A program made the position numbers and the translations under genes. The notes under the pieces were generated by a model, which saw only the letters and a program-made list of their open reading frames with translations, was not told the DNA's origin and searched no databases. Positions 23,924 through 33,962 of a stretch of DNA of 64,000 nucleotides are shown here, in pieces. Source of the stretch: Scylla paramamosain (Eukaryota > Arthropoda > Malacostraca > Decapoda > Portunidae); NCBI RefSeq assembly GCF_035594125.1, contig NC_087190.1, forward strand, positions 7,096,962 to 7,160,961, read 5' to 3'. Every line of letters starts with the position of its first letter. Position 1 is the first letter of the stretch.

Positions 23924-23948
23924 ATGCATTATTTTATAAATAATGCAT
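23924..23948. repeat. Perfect 11-bp inverted repeat, 3-base loop
   Basis: Arms ATGCATTATTT and AAATAATGCAT. A GC-rich inverted repeat (CCCCGG then CCGGGG) follows at 23953-23970, just before the presumed left end of the Harbinger element. Confidence 0.65.
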
Positions 23949-24160
23949 TTGTCCCCGGATGAGGCCGGGGACGGGACGGGTAAAGGCCGATTCACACGAC
24001 CCGTTTTTGTTCCGACAGGCAGGCCGCCAGCTCACCGCCGTCTAACGGCTGTAAATTCACACTGACCGTTCGCGACCCGACCGACAATCACTGCAGACAG
24101 TCTGTCGCCAGCACATTAGCACTGGCAGTTTTCCCTCAGATACTGGACGCAGAAGTCATC

Positions 24161-24448
24161 ATGAACAGTGAAGTTTAGAGGTTGACAGCAATTGCCCTCC
24201 TATTAGAGGAAGAGGATAAAGAGAAAGACATGGGTACACAAGACACTGAAAAAGAGAAAGTCTGAGGGAGAGTACTGTACTCTATATAAAGAACTAGTAG
24301 ACGATGACTTGAAGTTTTACCATTACTTCAGAATGTCCAAAGTCAAATTTAATTACTTACTCTGGAGAATAGAAGTGGATTTAAACAAGATGAACACAAA
24401 TTGCAGAGAAGCAATACCTCCAAGTGAGAGACTCGCAGTTTGTCTCAG
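24161..24448 (+). pseudogene. Harbinger transposase, exon 1
   Basis: ATG at 24161, in-frame TAG at 24176, then an acidic run (LLLEEEDKEKD). After a +1 shift it reads VHKTLKKRKSEGEYCTLYKE, FYHYFRMSKVKFNYLLWRIE and PPSERLAVCLR, the N-terminal block typical of HARBI1-like nucleases (F--YFRMS---F--LL, R--PSERL-V-LR). The donor CTCAG/GTGAG is at 24448/24449; AG joins G of exon 2 to make Arg. The stop and shift make it inactive as it stands. Confidence 0.75.
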
Positions 24449-24787
24449 GTGAGAAAAAAAATTTGCATTGATTTTACAGAAATGGAAAGAAATCGATACA
24501 GACATTGATATAATTAAGACCTTATTCTTTGAAGAAAACAAAATAATATTGTTCGTGTTCTTTTACAAAGGACGATCTTTGATCGTGAATTTGCTCTTCA
24601 CATTACATGATGAAATTATACTTTTGTAAATATTATTTTCCTAAGTACAGTGCATAATGTGTTGAAACCTAAAAAGAATTTTTTTTGTGTGTGTAACTGT
24701 AAAATGTTATCCTAATCTTAAAAATAACACACACACATACCTAATAAAAACACGAAATTATTTAACTTGAGGTATGTTAATAGAGGC

Positions 24788-25507
24788 CTACGGTATATAA
24801 TGTGTTTGTGTGGCCTTCATATTAGTTACATATGTATGAAATTTTCTGTACTTGGTGCAGGTGAGACAAGAGTAGGCTGATGATGAGGATGAATAGGTGT
24901 CAGTGAGTAATAGGTTGGATCCTGAATTGTAGGCAGTGCCTGATGTTGAAGGCTGACTTGATAATTCTATCATTTCCAACTCTGATACTACCCCAAGAAC
25001 TCTAGATTTACATATGTTCTGATGATAAGGGGATAATTTCTTGACTGTGGCTGCAATGCTCTGGAAAAACAAGTCCACGGCATCGAGAGTTTTTTCCTTC
25101 TGACTTTCATTCTTTAGTAGATGCTTCATTAAAACTGACGAATGTGTCTCAGTTGCACAGACATGCTTCTTTGTAGGAGCTCGACTCCGTTTCCTACTGG
25201 AAGCCTCTGGTCGCACTGGCGAAACTACCTCACCAATTACTGTCTCTTCTGTTCCCCCCGTCTCTCCTGTTTGTTGAACTGGAATTCTCACGTGTAGTCT
25301 CTTCTGTATCAGCATGAACTACTGTTTATTCTTCAAGGTTATTAATCGTTTCCCTGTCACGCATGAAAAGTTTAATGAAAGACATCTCATCTGCGTATCT
25401 CCATTTTGATATATTCGTTGCTTCCTGTCCACTCTTGGTATTTAATTTTCTTAAATACCTTCGATACTGGTCTCGAAGATTTCCCCACCTCAGTTTGCAT
25501 TCATGTC
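24788..25507 (-). pseudogene. MADF-domain partner gene, exon 2 with BESS-like region
   Basis: The acceptor TTTCTATTTCCAG precedes 25507. G joins GA to give GHECKLRWGNLRDQYRRYLR, completing the MADF domain (KWRYADEMSFIKLF). In-frame TAA at 25326-25328, then a one-base shift in a G6 run (C on plus, 25254-25259). Beyond it the frame at 24788-25315 has a basic NLS-like SSRKRSRAPTKKH and FFQSIAATVKKLSPYHQNIC, which resembles a BESS protein-interaction motif. The whole exon lies inside the transposase intron. Confidence 0.75.
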
Positions 25508-25535
25508 CTGGAAATAGAAAGCATTTTGCTACAGT

Positions 25536-25538
<3 letters not shown>

Positions 25539-25581
<43 letters not shown>
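25539..25581. repeat. (GT)n microsatellite
   Basis: It lies 30 bp upstream of the MADF exon 2 acceptor, within the intron of both genes. Confidence 0.9.
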
Positions 25582-25585
<4 letters not shown>

Positions 25586-25605
25586 CCTTCCTTAGCCTAG
25601 CCTAC

Positions 25606-25762
25606 AGGTACTATCCTATCCTATCTTAGCCTAGCCTAGCCTATCCTAGCCTACCGGTACTATCCTAGCCTAGCCTACAGCCTACAGGAACTATCCTAAC
25701 CTAGCCTAGCCTACAGGTACTATCCTAACCTAGCCTAGCCTACCGGTACTATCCTAACATAG
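25606..25762. repeat. 29-bp minisatellite of CCTAR pentamers
   Basis: A tandem unit of about 29 bp (GGTACTATCCTAACCTAGCC then TAGCCTACA), itself made of CCTAA/CCTAG/CCTAT words related to the arthropod telomere pentamer (TTAGG complement). There are about four to five degenerate units in the Harbinger transposase intron. A GATA/TAGA-rich patch follows. Confidence 0.7.
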
Positions 25763-25852
25763 ATAGACAAATGGATATATAGATAAACTGTAGAGACAGA
25801 GGTAGACAGATACAAGTATAGACATTACATAGAGATATTTTCCCCCTTTCAG

Positions 25853-26714
25853 GTACCTAGCAACTGGAGATAATTTCAGAACCATAGCCTTCAGTTACCT
25901 GTTAGGACACTCCACAGTCCACAGCATGGTGAAGGAGGTATGCAAAGCAATTATCAAGAGAATGAGAGAGGAACTTATGCCAACTCCAAACGAAGAGACC
26001 TGGACACAAATTGCAACTGGTGTTTGGGAACTCTGGAATTTTCGAAATTGTGTAAGTGCGATAGATGGTAAGCACATCAAGATTCGTGCCCCCCGAAATA
26101 GTGGCTCACTGTTTTTTTTAATTACAAACAAACATTTTCCATTGTTTTGCTGGGTGTGGTAGATGCAAATTACAGGTTCTTTTGGAAAGAACAGTGACGG
26201 TGGAATATTTTCAAGCTCACAACTAGGACAGAGATTGGAGAATAATACGCTAAATATACCTCCACAAACTATGCTGCCTGGTACAACTAGTGCAGTACTT
26301 CATGTACTAGTAGGAGATGAGGCATTTCCCCTCAAGCCCTATCTATTGAGACCTTACCCAGGAACACAAATTGATGATGATGAAAAAAGAGTGTATAATT
26401 ACAGACTTTCTAGAGCTAGAAGAGTTGTGGAAAACACTTTCGGAATTCTGAGTCACAAGTTTCTTATTTACCAAAGAACAATTAACCTAGAACCTGAAAA
26501 TGCAGATATCATTGTCATGGCTGCTTGCCTTTTACATAACTTTATCAGGGATGAAAACCTGTCACATTTCAAAGCATGTAGGCAGACACAATCTCAGAAT
26601 AATCTGATGAATATACCAAGGCAAGGAGGGAATGCTCAGCAAAGTGCATTTAATGTTAGAGAAAAATTCAAAGCATTATTCAGTAGTCCTGCTGGAGCAC
26701 TTCCTTGGGAATAA
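25853..26714 (+). pseudogene. Harbinger (HARBI1-like) transposase, exon 2 with DDE residues
   Basis: The acceptor CCCCCTTTCAG ends at 25852. The sequence reads YLATGDNFRTIAFSYLLGHS, then SAIDGKHIKIRAP (first catalytic Asp, codon at 26064), GDEAFPLKPYLLRPYPG (second Asp) and RARRVVENTFGIL (Glu), ending MAACLLHNFI with a C-terminal tail. The D-D-E set is present. The frame breaks in a T8 run at 26112-26119; past it NYKQTF-IVLLGVVDANYRF appears in another frame, then a second shift restores FGKNSDGGIF, with several residues missing. The TAG at 26160-26162 results from the shift. Confidence 0.85.
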
Positions 26715-26890
26715 AACATTCTCAATGCAGAATACCATACACTGCTATCTGTTTTCTGTTATGTTAGACAAAATAATTTAGAGACATTTGGGTTTATTTG
26801 AGTTACCATACATAATATGGACCAATAGTTTTTCCTTGACAGATTAAAAATGCATGCAAATAATGAGTAATAAAATTCACATACTCTTAC

Positions 26891-27020
26891 CTGGTTTGTT
26901 TAATTCTTCACCAATCACCTTCCAAATCTTGTCTTTATAGCAATTATCACTGTACCTTCTGTTTGTCATATCAAACAACTCTTCATACCCCCGTACAAGC
27001 TCGATCAACCTTTCGTCCAT
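26891..27020 (-). pseudogene. MADF-domain partner gene, exon 1
   Basis: Start at 27020: MDERLIELVRGYEELFDMTN then YKDKIWKVIGEELNKP, the first half of a MADF DNA-binding domain (L-E-V-----LYD---Y-D---K---W--I---L). The donor is CCAG/GTAAGAG at 26891/26890 and the phase is 1. It lies downstream of and antisense to the transposase. The upstream in-frame ATG at 27122 extends into non-conserved sequence, so I prefer 27020. The exon itself is intact. Confidence 0.75.
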
Positions 27021-27164
27021 TGTGCCAGCCAGCAAACTAAATGAAAGTGTATGGGAGTGGGGCAAGCTACATGTGCTAGACGGACGGGTGATGTACGGGT
27101 CCATGTTCACACTACTCATCACCTATCCGCCAGGACGCCATCAAGCCGCCGTTCAACCGGCCAG

Positions 27165-30100
27165 GGATTCTCCACCAGCTCCACCAGAGTGTGACACTCC
27201 ACTAGAAAGTGTTGCACTGTAAGGGGAACTAAAGAACCAAACAGTCATCACAGAATGGTTGGGTTTCCCGGGACATGAGTGAGACGTGTATGATCCGTCT
27301 GGAGTCGGGCCATTGAGTTGCGCCCCTGCACATGGACATATCCATGGACGGAAAGTTACATAAGTTATCTTCCCCATCTAAGTGGTGGCAACCACGTCTT
27401 CCCACCTGCCCTGCCACTTGGCAAGAACCGCCACCCTTATACTGGAGTTTAATTCAAAGGGAATGGGGATGGAAGGAGCAACTCGAGTTGCCGCCTCTTT
27501 AGCCAGCCTATCAGCCTTCTCATTACCATGAACTCTCACATGTGCAGGTACCCAAGAAAATGATATATGATATCCTCTGCGCTGAAGCAGTGAATCCACT
27601 CTAAAACAGATAAGACTGGGGAGGGAGAAAGGAAGGGCAGACAACAAACTAAAAAATAGTCATTAAAAAGGGGTCACTGAAAATAATAAAACTTGAAAAC
27701 GGCAAAGTAAAAAATATTTTTAGGGCAAGAATAATGGCAGATAACCCTGCCGTAAAAAACAGAGGCAACTCTCGGAAGGCTACCGCCTTGACAGAAGGAA
27801 GGGAATATAACATTATATCCCACTCCTGCATCAGACTTAGAACCATCTGTGTAGACAGGGACGGAGCCAGACTGTGTCAAACAGTGTTCAAAAATAAAGC
27901 ACGAGACTCGTACTGCGATAATAAGTTTTTACTAATAACAACAGGAGGGCAGATCGATACCCGCGACATCTGCCAGTACCTGACCCTTGGGAGGCGATGG
28001 GGATAAATGGAGATGGAAGGTATATCAAACTCGGTCATGGCAGACCTCACCCGATATCCAAAAGCCTTAGGAAAACTAGGGCGAACATCATACAAGGGAG
28101 AACGTGCATCATGAAAAACTGTTGTTCAAGTGACAGACTCAGGGAGGCGGTGGATTCGATACCAACATTTCATTGCTGGAGACTGACGGCGTAGGTCCAA
28201 TGGCAGGACACCAGCATCCACCAGTAAGTTAGGGATTGGAGATGAGCGGAACGCAACAGTTGCCAGGCGAATACCAGCGTAGTGCACCGAATCCAGCACA
28301 TGGAGCAGAGCCTCAGTGGCAGACGAAAAAATTTCACAACCATACTCTAATTTAGAAAGCATAAGAGTTCGGTGCAGGGCTAGGAGAGTCTCTGTCAGCG
28401 CCCAAAAAAGTGAGCCAAAACTCTTAGAAGTGACAGCGCCTTCGTGCATGCTGCCTTAATATAACGAAAGGTGGGGTAGCCAAGTCAGCCGACTGTCAAA
28501 TATAAGTCCAAGGAAACGAGTTTCTTCCACACAAGAGATTCTTCTATCATATAGATACAAGTCTAGGTCAGGGTGAACACCACGAAGGCGGCAAAAATGC
28601 ATGGCCACAGTCTTTGAAGCCGATAAACGAAATCTCCGAGTTGGAGCCCACTAAAAAATCCTATTGAGTGCCACCTGTAGCTTCCTCTCAATCAGTGGCA
28701 TCCGCGCTGCAGAAAAGGAGATAGACAAGTCATCGACATAATTATAAGCTAACAAGAACTCATTCCGGAAGTATACCAATGACACTATTTATAGCTACAG
28801 CGAAAAGTGTGACACTAAATATACTTCCTTGCGGCACACCATCTTCTAGTGGGCGTACTCCAGACAGATCGCCACCAACCCGTACCCGCAAAAAAAAAAA
28901 AAAAAAGAAAAAGAAAAAAGAAAGAAAAAAGAAACGAAGATGAAAACTATTGTATAAAAATAGGGAGTCGGCCACGAAGACCAAACTCAAATAAGCTAAG
29001 TAAAATGCCATGACACCAGGCCGTGTCATAAGCTTTTTCCAAATAAAAAAAATAAAAAAACTGTGATAAGGTGTTACTTATTAACAAATGCCTCACAAAT
29101 GGAAGATTCCAGAGACAATAAAACATCAGTCGTAGATCGCATTTTCCGGAATCCATACTGAACTGGAGACAAGTAATTGCCTCTCCAAGTACCACACAAG
29201 CCTGATATTCACCATCTTTTCCAGCTACTTACAAATGCATGAAGTTAAAGAAATGGGGCGATAGTTGGTCGTTAACTGATGATCTTTTCCAAGCTTTGGA
29301 ATGGGAGTAATTACAGCCACACCCCAAGAGGATAGAAAATCACCGGTGTTCCAAATAAAGTTATAGAGAGCGAGTAAAAAGGTAAAAGCTTCATCGGACA
29401 TGTGGCGCAAAATGGAATATAGGATGTCATCGGAACCCGGGGATGAATCATGGCGATGGGACAAAGCCATGCGTAACTCAAACTGAAAAAAAATGGGACA
29501 TTATAAGACTCTCCACCAGGGGAGCCAAAATTGACGCCAACAGATTCCAAATGCCGACGATGAAGTCCCAAAGGTATTGTTGGATCCTTTCTACATAGAC
29601 TTGCAAAGTTCTCAGTAAACAGATCAGCAACTGCCTTTGGGTCTGCCACCGTGCCTCAATCATGTGATAAAACAGGTTGGGGGAGGAACTGAGTACTTCA
29701 CAGATATTTTGCGGACTGTTGAGGACGTCGGTGAGTGGTGTGCGAACTGTGTTGGAAGAAATATAACTCTTTCAAGACTCTTGCCAAGCCATTTTTAAGG
29801 TGCGGCGAGCATGTGCACTCGCTCGTTGAAAAGCCTCTAAACAGTGGACGTCCCCACGATGCCGTCAGATGCCGTCGAAGGCGAGAAAAGGCGGCACTTT
29901 CTTGAACAGCGGCTGTACAATCCACATTCCACCATAGAAAAGGACGTTTAGGAAACTGGCCAGAGGTCTTAGGGATAGACTGAATAGCACCGGAGTGCAA
30001 GACATCAGTAAGATATGTTGCAGCCTTATCACAGTTTCCTATCTTATCCATTGAGCGTGCAGGGATGGTGAGGTCTTTAAATAGGCGTCAATCCGCCTTA

Positions 30101-30800
30101 ACTAGCCGCTATCGGGGAGGACGTGACTGTGGTGCAGAATCAGTTGACTCTAATAAAACTGGGAAGTGATCGCTCCCATATAAATCCAGTAAAACTTTCC
30201 AGTTAAAATCAAGAAAAGAATTAGAAGTGCAGAGAGAGGCATCTATTGTTGTGGAAATACCGGTTTGAATATGGAAATGAGTCACGTCTCCAGAGTTTAA
30301 AATCTCCAGTCGTGAATCCTTGATAAAAGAAGCAATTAAAAGACCACCAGGGTTGACAGCGTCATCATCCCACAAAGGATGGCGACCATTCAAGTCTCCC
30401 AATAAAATACGAGAAGGAAGATCAATTAAAAGATTATCAACTTCATTTCTCTCGGCAAGAACACTAGGAGGCAGATACAGGCTGCATAATGAATAAAAAC
30501 GATTTATAAAAAATAAAAAAATAAGAGCAATAACCTGGAGCGGCGAATGAATCTGCAGGTGGATAAAAGGAATATCACTGCGAACATGGTAGTGCCACCG
30601 TAGTGGCCCTGACCAGGAAATGGAGTGAAGAAAGCACGATACCCAGGAGGACCAAAGTGAGCTCATCCTCCGAGCATTGGTCTCTTGCAAACAAATACAA
30701 ACAGGAGAAAATTTAAAGATCAACACCCGGAGTTCATCCCTGGAGGTACGCCACAATTCCACAGCAAGATCTTGAATTTTACTATTTTGAGGGGGTTTTC
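27165..30800 (-). pseudogene. Family B ORF2 (EN-RT-RNase H), decayed
   Basis: EN: ICLQETNARR (catalytic Glu), RILLGDLNGRHPLWDDDAVN, YGSDHFPVLLES. RT: VITPIPKLGKDHQLTTNYRP, ISLTSCICK, LEKAYDTAWCHGILLSLFEF, GVPQGSIFSVTLF and the catalytic YVDD, coded at 28729-28740. RNase H: VPVYTDGSKSDAGVGYN (catalytic Asp), SFSWVPAHVRVHGNEKADRL (catalytic H-D block) and LAKEAA. Distal part: HTSHSCPG and HSVMTVWFF in a shifted frame. A poly-A/T tract at 28882-28935 interrupts the RT. Frames change many times, so no protein is possible. Confidence 0.85.
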
Positions 30801-31050
30801 AGGGAAGCCACAGTTAGAAGTTTCTCTTTGCCAACCTGACTAGTTATCTTACTCGGCCGGCGAGGCTTATCTGATCCTGCGTTAGTTGTAGGCGCAGTAA
30901 CCTGAGATTTTGTAACTAGTGTGGGGATAGCTACCTGCACACAAGTCTCCGAAATTCCTGAAGAGATCAGAGGAGGGGAATTCCTCGACAAATACGTATC
31001 GGTATCGCTCTTGGAGGAAGTCTTATTTGGATGATGGGAAAAGGAACCCT

Positions 31051-31873
31051 CTATATCCATATCAGAATTGGATGAATCACTTTGATTTCGTCTGGCTGAG
31101 GGACATCTGACGCTCCCACAACGATTTTCCTTGGGGAGACGCCCGTTGAGTCTAGGGATTCAGCAGACCCCTGGGAACGTTTCTGGTAGGACTGAACAAG
31201 AAGCGTGGGAGAATTGTTGATATGTTGCTGTGGCAGTTTAAAAGTCTTGGAAGTCGTTCGTGGTTGGGAATGCATGGGAGCGTGAATTTCGACAATATGT
31301 ACTTTTGTACGAGGAGTCTGTGATGTGGCTGGTGAAGATGCAATGGAAGGCTTTGCTGAAGATGTAGTGGAGTGCTTGGTTGAAGATGCAGAGGAGGTGA
31401 CACTTTCCAAAACAGAAAACCTGTTGCAGGCAGTAACTGAAGCACCGACATTCTCACAGGAATGGAAAGAAACATTTGATGGTTGAGCAAGGTAGGAAGG
31501 TGTTGCAGCCTTATTTCGTATGGCAGAGGTAGAGAAACTAGAGTGGAGGGAGGAGGCATATGTATTTGCCCCACCATCTTTCTGTCTAAAAAGAAATTCC
31601 TGCCTGGCACTACCAAGACCAATCAATTGAGAATCAGCGAGTTGAAGAATGTCCTGCTAAAGGCGGTACCTCTTACATTTTCGAAAGCGTAGTGGATGAG
31701 CTTCCCTTTGGAAGAAGCAATAAGGGTCTGATTCGAATTCAAGGGTCAAAGGTAGGGTGGGAGTAAGTTCAGAGTAGTGACCACACCGGGGAAGACTTAT
31801 ACAGTTGTTATTCCCATGACCGAACTCGTAACACCGGTAACATTGCAATGGACGATCGATGAAAGCCTTTACT

Positions 31874-31965
<92 letters not shown>

Positions 31966-32809
31966 CGATCTTAACAAGGTCAGGGAGAAAAGAACCACAG
32001 AATGTGAGCATTATCATATTACCATTGCCTTTAATCTTGGCCACTCGTTGAACATTAACATAACGTTGGACATAACTGAAGAATGTCATCTTCTGAGTGT
32101 TCGTACAGGTCCTGGTTGTAAGTACGTCCTTTACAGTAATCGAATCTTCGGTCTGACTTGATGGATTGAAAGACTCCATCAGAAGGGCATGGTAGATGGA
32201 GGAGCATCATCGCCTGCGTTAAATCTTTAGCTTGGATCAAGACACCTCTGCCATACTTCCTGATGTTATTTGTTGGGAATACTCCAGTCTCCCTTTCTAG
32301 ATACTTGGCAGCGTGAATAAAGTTTCCTTTGGGAGTTTTCCTTTGGGAGCTCGTTCTTCTGCATCATCAAAGACATTGGAACAATAATCATTCTCGCTGT
32401 CAGCTACATTGCTTGATTGAATGACTTCAGCAATTAAATTGTTTTCTCCAAGACGCAGATAATTTATTGCCTGAAGAGCAACTCTGGCAGCAACGTCTGA
32501 TGTAAATATCATGTAACGCCGTTTAAAGATACACTCGCCATCATATTTAAGATGGATACTGAGAACTGTTCCGAAAGGCTTGAGAACTGAGTGAATAGCA
32601 CGGTATGACATCGAGGCATAGACATTAATGATCATAAGAGTGTCAAAACAGGAATCAACAACTGACCCTATGCGTCTTTCACATTGGGAATCAACAGCAG
32701 GGGAAGTACAAGTTTTCGCTTGCACAACACCATCACGACCAGAGGGTGACGTCTCGAGGGCCTGGTCGACCGCCCCTCGAGGACCAGAGGAGTTTTTATA
32801 TTTACTCAT
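31051..32809 (-). pseudogene. Family B ORF1 (RRM-like region and CCHC zinc knuckle)
   Basis: The start at 32809 is MSKYKNSSGPRG. At about residues 55-130, LMIINVYASMSYRAIHSVLK followed by FGTVLSIHLKY, FTSDVAARVALQAINYLRLG has the layout of an RNA-recognition-motif fold seen in ORF1 proteins of jockey/I elements. A CX2CX4HX4C knuckle (CYRCYEFGHGNNNC) is coded at 31801-31842. The C-terminal part (31051-31626) is Ser/Thr-rich and low-complexity. A (GA)n array splits the protein between the RRM-like part and the knuckle. ORF1 proteins bind the element RNA. Confidence 0.7.
31876..31962. repeat. (GA)n microsatellite inside B1 ORF1
   Basis: 87 bp, about 10 codons before the zinc knuckle on the sense strand. 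It would be read as a Ser-Leu dipeptide run. Confidence 0.95.
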
Positions 32810-33380
32810 ATGTATACTATAAAAATAAATTGACTCCAGGGATCAAGGGAGACCGCCTACTGGGACAACGAAGGGAGCGAGCACTGGCCGCCGTGAAGGT
32901 GGTACCTCGTCCCCATGGAAGCCACTCGTTTTAAAACTCGAAAGTTTGTCCACGACGGAGCTAAAACCTCCACCCACAACGCATCTCAGCCCAGACACCC
33001 AACCATCCAACAAAGAACGACCTCAAAATGTGGTCCCTCTGGTGAGCGACACCGTTGACCTGTACTGGCTGCCTAACTGTGGGAACCATTTAGTCTGGTC
33101 CCTCACTGGTGACCTTGCTAGCATCGGTAGCCCTTTCCCCCTAAATAGGGAGAAGCAGAGGCCGAAGCTCCCTTTAGCTTCGCACGCCAGGTCATAGGGA
33201 CACGCAAGCCCCCGCACCACGACAAGGCGGTTCCCACTAGGAGAAGAGTGGCATCACCCCTTGCATTTAAAGCTGGAACTGAACCAAATGCTAAGGGCTG
33301 AGGATTGACACTGGGTTGTGGTGCTTTACCCATTTTTTTTTTTTTCCTTGGCGTTCTGTTTGGTAAAGCACCTGTTTGCT
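32810..33380 (-). promoter_or_regulatory. Probable 5' leader of copy B1
   Basis: A GC-richer, non-coding stretch directly upstream of ORF1, presumed to be the 5' UTR with an internal promoter as in other non-LTR elements. It contains an inverted repeat GGTGCTTTACC (33320-33330) / GGTAAAGCACC (33362-33372) with a T-rich loop of 31 bases. There is no second copy in the window, so the outer limit is not fixed. Confidence 0.35.
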
Positions 33381-33502
33381 GTGTCTAGATTTATTACAAT
33401 AATGACACATCAGCACTACTGTGTTGTCTGTGACCACAGCGGCATAAGACTCCACATCTGGGTCTTGTCCGGTGTCGTAGGTTTTAGTAACCAGCTAGTT
33501 TC

Positions 33503-33620
33503 AAGCAGCGTTGCCAGATTGTTTTGGCCATATTATCGTACTACACAGGTTGAAATTATTGTACTTCTGGTAAAATTATCGTACATATGTAATTATTCCA
33601 AATATTATGCAAAACTGCCA
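33503..33620. mobile_element. Candidate hAT terminus with subterminal repeats (end of D2)
   Basis: CAGCGTTGCCAGATTG at 33503 resembles hAT termini of the CAGGGTTGCCA type. It is followed by ATTATCGTAC, ATTATTGTAC and ATTATCGTAC at short spacing, like transposase-binding subterminal repeats. It lies on the C-terminal side of the D2 transposase. The other end was not found. Confidence 0.45.
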
Positions 33621-33647
33621 CTTTCCAAATACAGCAGAATTTAGGTT

Positions 33648-33782
<135 letters not shown>

Positions 33783-33962
33783 GAAAAAAAACAAAACAAT
33801 GCCCTTAACAAACAAAACACTTTCCTAAATACATATATTAATAATTGGAGAAAAACTACAGGACACTTCGTTAAGTTGTTTACTTACTATGTAGGAGATT
33901 ACTGGTCTTGTTCTTCTATATATACTTCCGGCACGTCGTCAGCAGCCCCGGCACTCTCTTCA

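Larger units (their letters stand above)
23990..27125. mobile_element. PIF/Harbinger element with two interleaved genes
   Basis: Harbinger elements encode a DDE nuclease and a separate Myb/MADF-type DNA-binding partner. Both are here: transposase exons at 24161-24448 and 25853-26714 (+), and partner exons at 26891-27020 and 24788-25507 (-). The left end is probably near 23992 (AGGCCGATTCACACGACC, preceded by a possible TAA target). The right end is not resolved because a B LINE starts around 27165. Both genes carry inactivating changes. Confidence 0.75.
27165..33380 (-). mobile_element. Family B LINE with ORF1, EN, RT and RNase H (copy B1)
   Basis: The most complete B copy, reading right to left: 5' leader (about 32810-33380), ORF1 (32809 to about 31051), ORF2 EN (30109-30762), RT (28640-29660) and RNase H (27170-27880). 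RNase H places it among I/R1/LOA-like LINEs. The 3' UTR and its 51-bp minisatellite are missing: homology stops near 27170 within the VEC-TLVEL block, next to the Harbinger element. It has many stops and shifts. Confidence 0.8.

Noticed and set aside
27022..27222. Plus-strand ORF across the Harbinger/B junction
   Set aside because: It spans the antisense of MADF exon 1 and the antisense of RNase H. No independent support.
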